A stretch of DNA of 50,612 bases from assembly GCA_949743955.1 (NCBI GenBank), contig CATJVQ010000056.1:1-50612 (forward strand), read 5' to 3'. Position 1 is the stretch's first letter; each line of letters begins with the position of its first letter. The stretch comes from an uncultured Oscillospiraceae bacterium (GTDB taxonomy: Bacteria > Bacillota > Clostridia > Oscillospirales > Ruminococcaceae). Both the position numbers and the translations under genes were made by a program. The notes under the pieces were generated by a model. That model ran no database searches, had not been told where the DNA came from, and worked only from the letters and a program-made list of their open reading frames with translations. Below are positions 43,677 to 50,612 of this stretch, in pieces.

Positions 43677-44180
43677 TTACAGATGAATCCAATACCGTTT
43701 GACCACAACTTTTTCGTCCGGATCATACAGAGTGTTTTCTAGGACCCCGCCGTTTTTCAGGATGACCTTTTCCGATCCATAATTGTCCTCATCGCAGACG
43801 CAGAGAACCCGGTCAAAGTTAAATTGCTTTGCAGGCGTCAGTCCCTGCTTTAGGATCTGTATCGCCCAGCCCTGGTTCCTTTCAGACGGGCGAACGGCAT
43901 ATCCGATATGGCCGCCGAAATTCAAAAGGGACTGGATTAATGTGAATTTCAGGCTGAATACGCCGATCAATATTTCTTTGTCGTAACAGAGATAGAAGTT
44001 TTCACGCACATATCCCTCCGGCAAATCCTTTCCGGCGAACCGCTTCTGCATCCCGGACAGCCAGAGGTCATACTCTTTATAATTCCCAAAGCCGATACAC
44101 TCGCCGCCGCTCTCTTCGATTTCGGTGTAAAAGGACAATACGTCCTCCCGGTTGTTTTCGGTTGGCAAAATAAACTCCAT
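43677..44180 (-). CDS. GNAT-family acetyltransferase
   Basis: A 167-residue GNAT protein. The acetyl-CoA loop is YAVRPSERNQGWAIQILKQG (about residues 95-114), with W in place of the second Gly of Q-x-x-G-x-A/G. CVCDEDNYGSEKVILKNGGV (about 126) is the expected strand 6 / helix region. It is the third acetyltransferase in a row on this strand. Base composition is closer to the chromosome average than the other two. Substrate unknown. Confidence 0.82.
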   Translation of the reverse strand: MEFILPTENNREDVLSFYTEIEESGGECIGFGNYKEYDLWLSGMQKRFAGKDLPEGYVRENFYLCYDKEILIGVFSLKFTLIQSLLNFGGHIGYAVRPSERNQGWAIQILKQGLTPAKQFNFDRVLCVCDEDNYGSEKVILKNGGVLENTLYDPDEKVVVKRYWIHL

Positions 44181-44327
44181 AAGGGGTTTCCCCTCTGTAA
44201 ATCCCGACTGATCAGCCTAACTTTATCACAGCCGGCGCGGGTGTCAAGATGCGGCCATCGTCCCGGTGCGGCAGCATAAACGAAGAAAAAGCACCTATCC
44301 TGATTTTCGATAAACCGGATACAGGGA

Positions 44328-45143
44328 TTAAATCTGGCGATCCATGCGCATCATGCGCCGTTCAAGGGCGTAGCCGAGGTCCGAGACGGACAGCAGCGCG
44401 GCAATCAGGAACGCGCCGGGGAAGAGAAGGGTCCACCACTCCCCCGAGAGAAGCGCCCGCTCGGAGAGCGCGAGCATGCTCCCCCAGGAGACAGTCTCCG
44501 GCGGCAGGCCCAGCCCCATGAAGCTCAGCGTCGCCTCGGCGGCGATGGCGCCGCGGATGTTCATCACCACCATGAACAGGATGGACGGGAGGAAGTTCGG
44601 CGCGAGATGGCGGACGAGGATACGGAGAAACCCCGCCCCCATGCACCGGGCGGCGGTGACATATTCGCTCCCCTGGATCTGCCGCACTTGCGTGCGCACC
44701 ACCCGGGCGATGCTCATCCAGTTCGTCAGCCCGATGGACAGCGCGAGCCCCGCCGGGCTCTCCCTCCCCCATGCTGCTTGGAGCAGGACGGTGAAGAGCA
44801 GCCCGGGAACACTCAGAAGAATGTCGGTCAGGCGCATGAGGAGAGCGTCCAAGCGGCGGGGGGCCAGCCCGCTGGCTGTACCGTAGAGGACAGACGCCGC
44901 CGTGGAAATCAGCGCGGCCGTGAGGCCGACAAAGAGAGAGACGCTTCCTCCCGCCCAGATCATGGAGAAGATGTCGCGGCCCATCGTGTCGGTGCCGAAC
45001 CAGAACGCGCGTCCCGGCGGGCAGGAGGCGTGGGTGAGGTCCATAAAGCCCGCGTCCCGGAAGAAAAGGGGCCCGCCGGCAAAGCATCCCACGGCGAGAA
45101 CAGCCAGCACGAGGCAGGATCCCCACGGGTGCTTATCCTTCAA
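44328..45143 (-). CDS. ABC transporter permease, DppC type
   Basis: A 271-residue inner-membrane permease of the dipeptide/oligopeptide/nickel family. The typical WFGTDTMGRDIFSMIWAGG appears as FWFGTDTMGRDIFSMIWAGG (about residues 46-65). The ABC-contact loop is EYVTAARCMGAGFLRILVRH (about 163). GLGLPPETVSWGSML (about 218) is a DppC/OppC hallmark. The start is TTG at 45143, overlapping the DppB-type stop. No ATPase gene follows; the next genes are the GNAT cluster. Confidence 0.9.
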   Translation of the reverse strand: MKDKHPWGSCLVLAVLAVGCFAGGPLFFRDAGFMDLTHASCPPGRAFWFGTDTMGRDIFSMIWAGGSVSLFVGLTAALISTAASVLYGTASGLAPRRLDALLMRLTDILLSVPGLLFTVLLQAAWGRESPAGLALSIGLTNWMSIARVVRTQVRQIQGSEYVTAARCMGAGFLRILVRHLAPNFLPSILFMVVMNIRGAIAAEATLSFMGLGLPPETVSWGSMLALSERALLSGEWWTLLFPGAFLIAALLSVSDLGYALERRMMRMDRQI

Positions 45144-46125
45144 GGCAGGACACCTCCCTGTCAGCCCTCAGGCGTGGGTCGATGCGCTTTCCGAGAGCGT
45201 CCGCTGCGGCAGTGCAGAGCATCACCGTAACACCGGAGAGGATGCACAGGGCCATCAGGAGCGGATAGTCGTGATATCGGGCGCTCTCGTAGGTGAGGGA
45301 TCCGATGCCCGGGTAGGAGAACACTGTCTCGACGATGTAGGTCCCGCCCAGCACGTGGGGGACAGAGAGCGCCATCAGGCTCAGGCAGGACGGCATCACC
45401 CCGCGCAGGCAGTGGCACAGCAGAATGGTCCGGCGGCTGAGCCCCTTCGCCCGGGCAAAGAGGACGTACCCGGCGCGCAGCTCCGCAAGAAGCCGGCTGC
45501 GGACGAGATAGGCATTGTACCACAGGTGCCCGGCGACAACGGCGCACAGCGGCAGGATAAGATGGACCATCCTGTCCCCAATCCCACGCGCCCCGCCCGC
45601 CGTGTACGCCCCGCTTGAGGGCAGGACACGCAGAAGGACGGAGAAGACGAGGATCAGCAGCAGCGAAAGCCAGAACTCCGGGATGCAGCCGGACACGGTC
45701 CCCAGCTGGCAGAGAATCCGGTCCGGCCACCGGCCCTCGTGCCACGCGCAGAAGAGGCCCAGCCCCAGCGCGAGGGCAAATGTCAGCAGCAGCCCGAGGC
45801 CCCCTAAGAGGAGCGTGTTCCCCAGCCGCCCGGCGATGACGGTCAGCACGTCCTGCTTATATTTAAAGGATTCGCCGAAGTCGCCGCGCAGCGCGTCCGC
45901 GAGCCAGCGGACGTACTGGAGGGGGAGGGGAGCGTTCAGCCCCAGGCGCTCCATGGCCCAGGCGCGTTCGTCCGGGCCGAGGCGTTCCGCGCGTCCGCCG
46001 TAGTAGGAGACGAGCGGATCCCCCGGCGCGAGGTGCGAGACGAAAAAGACAGCCGCTGTCAGCACAAGGACGCTCGCCGCGAACAGAAGGATCCGCCTGG
46101 AGAGGGAGAGCATCCGCTTTTTCAC
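45133..46125 (-). CDS. ABC transporter permease, DppB type
   Basis: A 330-residue permease. FFVSHLAPGDPLVSYYGG near the N-terminus and LGLNAPLPLQYVRWL (about 62) are DppB/NikB features. The EAA-type loop is GYVLFARAKGLSRRTILLCH (about 217). YIVETVFSYPGIGSLTYESA (about 262) is also typical. I chose the GTG at 46125, which overlaps the binding-protein stop (GTGA); a GTG at 46140 is also possible. It forms the channel with the DppC-type protein encoded next. Confidence 0.9.
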   Translation of the reverse strand: MKKRMLSLSRRILLFAASVLVLTAAVFFVSHLAPGDPLVSYYGGRAERLGPDERAWAMERLGLNAPLPLQYVRWLADALRGDFGESFKYKQDVLTVIAGRLGNTLLLGGLGLLLTFALALGLGLFCAWHEGRWPDRILCQLGTVSGCIPEFWLSLLLILVFSVLLRVLPSSGAYTAGGARGIGDRMVHLILPLCAVVAGHLWYNAYLVRSRLLAELRAGYVLFARAKGLSRRTILLCHCLRGVMPSCLSLMALSVPHVLGGTYIVETVFSYPGIGSLTYESARYHDYPLLMALCILSGVTVMLCTAAADALGKRIDPRLRADREVSCLEG

Positions 46126-47645
46126 CGCGCCAGTCTCCACTCGGTCACGTTCCAGAAGATCCCGACTCCGTGGTGCCCCATGACCGTGTCCGGCGAGATG
46201 CCTGTCAGATCACTCGACGCGACATAGTTAGCGTCCACATAGCAGATGAACGCATAGGGCGGGTCGGCGGCGAGCGCTGACTGGAAGCGGTCGTAGGCCG
46301 CCGCACGGACAGCAGGAGAGTCGGACTGTCGGGCCTCGGTCAGGGCTTTGTCCACGGCTTCATTGGAGTAGCCGCTGTAATTGGCCCCCTTATCCGTGCC
46401 GAAGACCTTGTAGGTGTGATCGTCCGCGTCGAACGGGCTCCCCCAGCCGATGAGATACGCCATCTGCCCGCCCCAGTCCACCTGCGCGGGGATGTCGACT
46501 TTGACGTCCATACCGATTTCGCCGAGCTGCTGCGCGGCGGCCTGCGCGATATCCAGCCGCACCTGATCCCCCGCGCCTACGCTGATGATGAAGCCCACCC
46601 GCTCGCCGTTCCGGGTATAGACGCCGCCGTCCCCGAGGGTGCAGCCCGCGGATTCAAGGATGCTTCGGGCTCTAGCGGGATCGTAGTCATAGTGATCCAC
46701 GTCCTCGTTGTTGTAGACGCTGCGCTGCAAGGGGCCGTAGGCCGGGACCCCTTCGCCGAGCAGCACAGCGTCCACGATGGCCTGCCGGTCGATACCGCAG
46801 CAAACCGCCGGGATGAGATCCCGGTTTCGCTGCCAGTAGTCGTTCTGGAAGTTAAACAGGATGCCCCGGTAATCGGAGGTTTTCATGCGGTAGACGGCAT
46901 ATCCCTCGCGCCCGTCAAAGGACTGCGCGTCGCGGGGGGAGAGGAGGCACAGATCCAGCTCGCCCGACTGCATCTGTAGGGCGCGGGCGCTGTCGTCGGG
47001 GACGATTTTGAAGACGATGGTCTCAATCTGCGGCGGATCGAGAAAATACGCATCGTTTTTGGCGAGGGTGATGGCCTGCCCCTCGTCCCAGCTTTCGAGG
47101 CGGTAGGGACCTGTCCCGATGGGGTTCTTAAAAAACGAGGAGGACTGCATGTCCTCCCCCTCAAGCAGATGCCGGGGCAGGACAGCCATCGACATATAGT
47201 CGAGGAAGGCGACGTTCGGAGCGTCGAGCCGGAAGGCGATGGTGTGATCGTCCACGACGGCAATCTCCCGGACGTCCTCGAAGTTGGACGCGTTTTCCGA
47301 CCCGTTTTCCGGATCCAGAATGGCCTCTATCGTGAAGCGGACGTCCTCTGCGGTGAAGGGTTCGCCGTCGTGCCAGAGGGCGTCCTCCGCCAGATGGAAG
47401 GTGTAGGTGCAGGTGTTTTCGTCGAACGTCCAGCTCTCCGCAAGGCGGGGGACGACGTTGTTTGCGCCGTCGTGGGCGGTCAAACCGTCGAAGAGGAGGG
47501 CGTTGATCTCCCCGTGCTCGTCCATGGCCGGGTTGATGCGGGTATAGTCGCCGCTGCCGTAGACGAGCGCCGCTTCCTGCCGTTCACCGCAGGCAGCGAG
47601 GCTGAGGGCAGCGGCCATCAGCAGAAAGGCGAGCAGTTTTTTCAT
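46122..47645 (-). CDS. ABC transporter substrate-binding lipoprotein (peptide/nickel family)
   Basis: A 507-residue SBP_bac_5 family lipoprotein with lipobox Cys19 (LSLAACGE). Family blocks are INALLFDGLTAHD (about 48), ALWHDGEPFTAEDVRFTIEA (about 87), NPIGTGPYRLESW (about 172), and GILFNFQND. It would capture a peptide, nickel complex or other small ligand outside the cell. The ATG at 47645 follows AAAGGAGA. A leader with terminator and antiterminator lies upstream, so expression probably responds to a ligand. The operon has two permeases but no ATPase in view. Confidence 0.9.
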   Translation of the reverse strand: MKKLLAFLLMAAALSLAACGERQEAALVYGSGDYTRINPAMDEHGEINALLFDGLTAHDGANNVVPRLAESWTFDENTCTYTFHLAEDALWHDGEPFTAEDVRFTIEAILDPENGSENASNFEDVREIAVVDDHTIAFRLDAPNVAFLDYMSMAVLPRHLLEGEDMQSSSFFKNPIGTGPYRLESWDEGQAITLAKNDAYFLDPPQIETIVFKIVPDDSARALQMQSGELDLCLLSPRDAQSFDGREGYAVYRMKTSDYRGILFNFQNDYWQRNRDLIPAVCCGIDRQAIVDAVLLGEGVPAYGPLQRSVYNNEDVDHYDYDPARARSILESAGCTLGDGGVYTRNGERVGFIISVGAGDQVRLDIAQAAAQQLGEIGMDVKVDIPAQVDWGGQMAYLIGWGSPFDADDHTYKVFGTDKGANYSGYSNEAVDKALTEARQSDSPAVRAAAYDRFQSALAADPPYAFICYVDANYVASSDLTGISPDTVMGHHGVGIFWNVTEWRLAR

Positions 47646-47699
47646 GAGGCATCCGTCTCCTTTGCGTTGTGGTGTGGCCGGGACGTGAAAAACGCATAA

Positions 47700-47739
47700 C
47701 AAAAAGGCATACGGCCCTTCTTCCGAAGAGCCCTATGCC
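47700..47739 (-). terminator. Intrinsic terminator in the ABC-importer leader
   Basis: GGCAUA/UAUGCC continues with GGGCUCUUC/GAAGGGCC around a GGAA loop (two small bulges) and is followed by U5 on the minus strand. It lies about 55 nt before the binding-protein ATG. Confidence 0.8.
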
Positions 47740-47836
47740 TTCTCTGGCATCGTTTGCTCAATGAATTATACACGTTATACACGGCCGGACTGCGGAGAGC
47801 TTCTGCCCCCTCAATTTGCTGCACGCAAATGATACG
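47700..47836 (-). promoter_or_regulatory. Terminator/antiterminator leader of the ABC importer
   Basis: Transcript read on the minus strand from about 47836. GUAUCAUUUGC (47825-47835) can pair with GCAAACGAUGC (47747-47757), closing a putative aptamer. AUGCC (47746-47750) can instead pair with GGCAU (47735-47739) as an antiterminator. That GGCAU also forms the terminator with AUGCC at 47706-47710. When the closing stem forms, the antiterminator is blocked and the terminator can fold, so the arrangement predicts an OFF switch. No known class was recognised. Confidence 0.65.
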
Positions 47837-47842
47837 TTTTTT

Positions 47843-47871
47843 ATCATATCGTACTCAGTCTGTTTTGTCAA
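47843..47871 (-). promoter_or_regulatory. Sigma-A promoter of the ABC importer
   Basis: Minus-strand consensus TTGACA (47866-47871), 17-bp spacer, TATGAT (47843-47848). The -35 overlaps the end of the hairpin that follows the M23 gene. Confidence 0.85.
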
Positions 47872-47903
47872 TAATATTCCCACGGCAAAGCCATGGGAAT
47901 ATT
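47868..47903 (-). terminator. Hairpin after the M23 peptidase gene
   Basis: AATAATATTCCCA pairs with TGGGAATATTATT (13 bp, extended inward) directly after the stop codon of the peptidase gene. There is no separate T-run, but the 3' arm is AT-rich. It probably ends that transcript. Confidence 0.6.
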
Positions 47904-47904
47904 A

Positions 47905-49689
47905 TTAGCGCGGACAGACGGAGCCGATGAACTGGCGGGCGTCGAGATACTGCCCGTTCTGGCGGATCTCGAAGTGGCAGTGGTTGCCCGTGGCGTTTCC
48001 AGTCATACCGACAGCGCCGATAGCCTGTCCCTGCGCGACCTCATCGCCGACGGAGACATAGTTGGCGCTGTTGTGCGCATAGAGGGTCTGGGTGCCGTTC
48101 GGGTGCTGGATGATGATGTGGCGTCCGTATCCCCAGGTGGTGTAGCCGGAATAGATGACGACGCCCGACGCCGCGGCGCGGATAGTCGTTCCGGCAGGGA
48201 TGTTGGAAATGTCGTTGCCGGTGTGGCCGTAGTAGCCCCAGATCGGCATGTAGATGCGTCCGCCGTCGACAGGCCAGATATACGTCTCGCCGCCGAGACC
48301 CTCGAGAATATCGTTTGTGGTATCGTAGCCCGATGTAGTGGAAGCCGCCGGCCGCCGGCCGCCGACAATGATCTGCCGCGGAAGCGGATCGGTAAGCACT
48401 TCACTGTCGATCATTTCGCTCTCAATGGGCTCATCGTCGAGATACGTGACCATACTTGTCACACGACGTTTGCCGTTTTCACCCTCGACTTCAACCTTGT
48501 AGTAGCCCATGAGCTCATCCTCGTCGACACTGGTCTCGGTGGTAAAGGGGATGTCCTCCGTCGTGACCTCGGCGCGCCGGGAGAGAATGCGCAGATACGG
48601 CACGCTGTGCGCGATAGTCACCTGATCCCCGACAAAGAGGCTGGTGAGGATGTCCGGGTTCAGGCGGGTCAGCTCGTCGACAGTGATGCCGTTGAGGCTG
48701 GCGATGCCGATGGGGGTGTCACCCTCCTGGACCGTATAGGTCTTTTCGGCGGCGAGCTGTGTGTTAAAGCGGGAGATGATGCGTTCGGTCTCTGTTTTGG
48801 AGGCAGTGGGGTAAAACCCGGCCTGCAGGGAGAAGCGGCGGTTGAAGGAGATACTCTCGGCGAGCGCACCGGTCTTTGCGGCGTCAAGCCTTGCGGAGAG
48901 ATCATCGAGAAGAAGCGTGCAGTCCTCGAGCGCGCCGAGGAAATCCCCGTCGACATACAGGCCGTAGCCCTCGAAGAGATCCAGGCCGGAATGCTGGATC
49001 ATGCGGTTGGCCATCGTCTCCGGATCGGTATACTGATCCGTGCGGATGACAGAGAAGGAGGCGGTGCCTGCGTCGCGGGGGCCGCCGTCAATCATGCGCT
49101 CATTCATGCGGCGGAGCGCTTCGTTATACTGGGACTCCGAACGGACATTGCCCACAAGGGCGCCGTTATAGAAGACCTGCAAACCGTAGCTGTCGCGGAA
49201 GGAGTTCTGAATCGTTATGATGAGAAACCATACCCCGGCGGCGGGAGCGGCGATATTCAGGATAGTCACAACAAGCCGGCCCAGAGGGTAGAGGAGTTTC
49301 TTAAAGACGACGAAAATGACCGTGCGCAGAGGGACGCGCGCACCGGGCGGGGCGGAACGTGTCGCACGCAGATAAGAGAAGATGGAGAGGAACTGCCCGA
49401 GCGGTTCAAGGAGCCTGCGCAGCCAGCGGGCAAAATCACGCCGGACGCGGGTGCTGTGCTGGATGGCCGCGCCGCGAAGACGGTATTCGTGCCGCACGAA
49501 GAAGCGTTCCACGTCGTGCAGGCGGTAGACCGTCATGACGCCGACCATGCTGAACACGGCAAGCAGCAGTATCCAGAGGAGCTGCCCCAGAGAACGCAGC
49601 ATCCGGATGAACACGGTCGGTTTCCGGTCTGTCTCCTCTCGTATGGGACAGACAAATGCCGCCCATTCCTGCTCACTCAAGCCCTTCAT
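47905..49689 (-). CDS. M23 metallopeptidase with LysM and G5 domains, membrane-anchored
   Basis: A 594-residue envelope protein. Two hydrophobic segments (LGQLLWILLLAVFSMVGVMT, about 34-53, and LVVTILNIAAPAAGVWFLII, about 145-165) precede the extracytoplasmic part. LysM: YTVQEGDTPIGIASLNGITV near residue 314. A G5-like domain (ITTED-IPFTTE to IIVGGRRP, about 370-450) follows. The M23 peptidase domain has Zn ligands in YYGHTGNDIS (about 498) and HCHFEIRQNG (about 572), with LYAHNSANYVSVGDEV between them. It would cut peptidoglycan cross-bridges or act in sporulation envelope remodelling. The ATG at 49689 with AGGGGGG was chosen over an upstream in-frame start that would read through the promoter. 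Confidence 0.9.
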   Translation of the reverse strand: MKGLSEQEWAAFVCPIREETDRKPTVFIRMLRSLGQLLWILLLAVFSMVGVMTVYRLHDVERFFVRHEYRLRGAAIQHSTRVRRDFARWLRRLLEPLGQFLSIFSYLRATRSAPPGARVPLRTVIFVVFKKLLYPLGRLVVTILNIAAPAAGVWFLIITIQNSFRDSYGLQVFYNGALVGNVRSESQYNEALRRMNERMIDGGPRDAGTASFSVIRTDQYTDPETMANRMIQHSGLDLFEGYGLYVDGDFLGALEDCTLLLDDLSARLDAAKTGALAESISFNRRFSLQAGFYPTASKTETERIISRFNTQLAAEKTYTVQEGDTPIGIASLNGITVDELTRLNPDILTSLFVGDQVTIAHSVPYLRILSRRAEVTTEDIPFTTETSVDEDELMGYYKVEVEGENGKRRVTSMVTYLDDEPIESEMIDSEVLTDPLPRQIIVGGRRPAASTTSGYDTTNDILEGLGGETYIWPVDGGRIYMPIWGYYGHTGNDISNIPAGTTIRAAASGVVIYSGYTTWGYGRHIIIQHPNGTQTLYAHNSANYVSVGDEVAQGQAIGAVGMTGNATGNHCHFEIRQNGQYLDARQFIGSVCPR

Positions 49690-49717
49690 CCCCCCTGTCC
49701 TGTTCAATGTGACGTCT

Positions 49718-49746
49718 ATTATACCGCATATTCCGGCATTTTTCAA
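49718..49746 (-). promoter_or_regulatory. Sigma-A promoter of the M23 peptidase gene
   Basis: Minus-strand TTGAAA (49741-49746), 17-bp spacer, perfect TATAAT (49718-49723), about 30 nt before the ATG at 49689. Confidence 0.85.
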
Positions 49747-49765
49747 GTTTCCTCCTTCTGAGAGG

Positions 49766-49801
49766 CAAAAAACGGAGCCGCCGCAGGAATACGGCAGCTC
49801 C
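49766..49801 (-). terminator. Intrinsic terminator of the NSS transporter gene
   Basis: GGAGCTGCCG pairs with CGGCGGCTCC around an 8-nt loop (one mismatch) and is followed by GTTTTTT on the minus strand. It lies 52 bp after the transporter stop. Confidence 0.8.
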
Positions 49802-49853
49802 AAAGGTCTATATATGGATCTGTTTTATCCGCCATGATGCGGGGCGTTTTTGC

Positions 49854-50612
49854 CTATCTCAGCAGCCCCTGAACCAGAATGACCAGAATGAGCACCGGGA
49901 GCACAAACTGGAAGTAGGGCTTCAGGATCCGGGGCATCTTTACTCCCTTGCCGGTGTTGGCCTCCTCCAGATACCGATCGAACCCCCAGCCCCATTTGGT
50001 AACGCAGAACAGCAGATAGACCAAGGACCCCAGAGGAAGGAGCAGGTTGGACACCAGAAAATCCTCGATATCCAGCACCTGGCCCACCGCACCGTTGGGC
50101 AGGGCAGCTTCAAAATACCACAGATTGTAGCCCAGCACACAGGGCATGGAGGCCGCGAACAGAAACACACCGTTGAGCAGAGCCGCCTTTTTCCGGCTCC
50201 AGCCGAAATTGTCGATACAGCCGGCCAGCAGATTTTCGAACACGGCGATGACGGTGGAAAAGCTGGCAAAGGACATGAACAGGAAGAACAGCGTTCCCCA
50301 CAGCCGCCCTCCGGACATGCCGGTGAATACCTTGGGCAGAGTGATAAAGATAAGGGAGGGGCCCTGCCCCGGCTCCACCCCAAAGGAGAAGCAGGCGGGG
50401 AAGATAATGAGGCCGCTCATCAGAGCTACAAAGGTATCCAGTCCGCAGATCCGGGCGGCCTCCCCGGCCAGGGTATTGTCCCGGCTCATGTAGCTGCCGA
50501 AGATTTCCATGGCGGCAATGCCAAGGCTCAGAGTAAAGAACGCCTGATTCATGGCGGCGGTGATCACGTGGCCCAGGCCCGCCTCCGCCGCCCGCCGGAA
50601 GTCGGGCAGGAG
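49854..50612 (-). CDS. Sodium-dependent NSS/SNF family transporter, C-terminal part
   Basis: Only the last roughly 250 residues are in the window; the frame runs off the right edge (LLPDFRRAAEAGLGHVITAA continues into the body), so the start is missing. Membrane segments include AFFTLSLGIAAMEIFGSYMS (the unwound-helix region typical of this family), VALMSGLIIFPACFSFG, GTLFFLFMSFASFSTVIAVF and a final VLPVLILVILVQGLL. NSS proteins import amino acids or similar solutes with sodium. FASFSTVIAVFE carries the conserved sodium-site Ser/Thr. Substrate unknown. The gene ends at its own terminator. Confidence 0.9.
   Translation of the reverse strand, partial: LLPDFRRAAEAGLGHVITAAMNQAFFTLSLGIAAMEIFGSYMSRDNTLAGEAARICGLDTFVALMSGLIIFPACFSFGVEPGQGPSLIFITLPKVFTGMSGGRLWGTLFFLFMSFASFSTVIAVFENLLAGCIDNFGWSRKKAALLNGVFLFAASMPCVLGYNLWYFEAALPNGAVGQVLDIEDFLVSNLLLPLGSLVYLLFCVTKWGWGFDRYLEEANTGKGVKMPRILKPYFQFVLPVLILVILVQGLLR

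Noticed and set aside
47893-49761. A 622-residue open frame on the plus strand opposite the M23 peptidase gene
   Set aside because: It is a GC-skew shadow of the minus-strand gene, which has clear LysM, G5 and M23 motifs, its own promoter and a terminator.

Overview
The window looks like chromosome from a GC-rich, anaerobic, spore-forming Clostridia member (Oscillospirales or Christensenellales type; this placement is inference). The signs are a complete [FeFe]-hydrogenase maturation set (HydE, HydG, HydF plus a TM1266-type regulator), sporulation genes (spoVS, a GerQ-like coat protein beside a CwlJ/SleB-like hydrolase), ThyX instead of ThyA, many GTG/TTG starts behind AGGAGG sites, and clean sigma-A promoters (TTGACA/TATAAT with 17-18 bp spacers). 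No tRNA, rRNA, CRISPR array, transposase or prophage was recognised.

Layout. 1-9.6 kb: a cytidylate-kinase-like protein, an RlmI-type rRNA methyltransferase, a multi-hairpin RNA candidate, an SH3/NlpC-P60-like lipoprotein with its catalytic Cys replaced, a PAS hybrid histidine kinase, a GNAT protein, a four-PepSY secreted protein and a DUF4015-type protein. 9.6-13 kb: a four-gene Rnf-like operon (C-D-E-A) that lacks RnfG and RnfB and has lost most cofactor ligands in the subunits that remain. 13-22.4 kb: housekeeping genes: a MecA-like adaptor, rpe, thyX-tmk, a DJ-1 protein, 5-formyl-THF cyclo-ligase, mltG, a U32/TrhP-like protein, an RluA-family pseudouridine synthase, ymdB and spoVS. Most of these are tightly coupled by stop/start overlaps.

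22.4-27.5 kb: lacZ-PHP operon, then the spore-coat/lytic-enzyme pair. 27.6-31.9 kb: the hydrogenase-maturation operon behind a promoter, a compact folded leader and an intrinsic terminator, so it is a candidate riboswitch. 31.9-38.5 kb: a GH3 glucosidase, small enzymes, a divergent MarR/flavin-reductase-like pair, a lipid kinase and rplS (L19) with a long structured leader. 38.5-42.5 kb: a four-gene sugar or polyol operon (class II aldolase, FGGY kinase, GatD-like dehydrogenase, histidine phosphatase). 42.6-44.2 kb: three GNAT genes, two of them AT-rich, separated by two copies of a 42-bp palindromic repeat. 44.3-47.9 kb: a dipeptide/nickel-type ABC importer (binding protein and two permeases, no ATPase) behind a terminator/antiterminator leader. 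The window ends with an envelope M23 peptidase and a partial NSS-family transporter.

The strongest leads are the cofactor-stripped Rnf complex and three structured RNAs: upstream of the hyd operon, upstream of the ABC importer, and after the RlmI-type gene.
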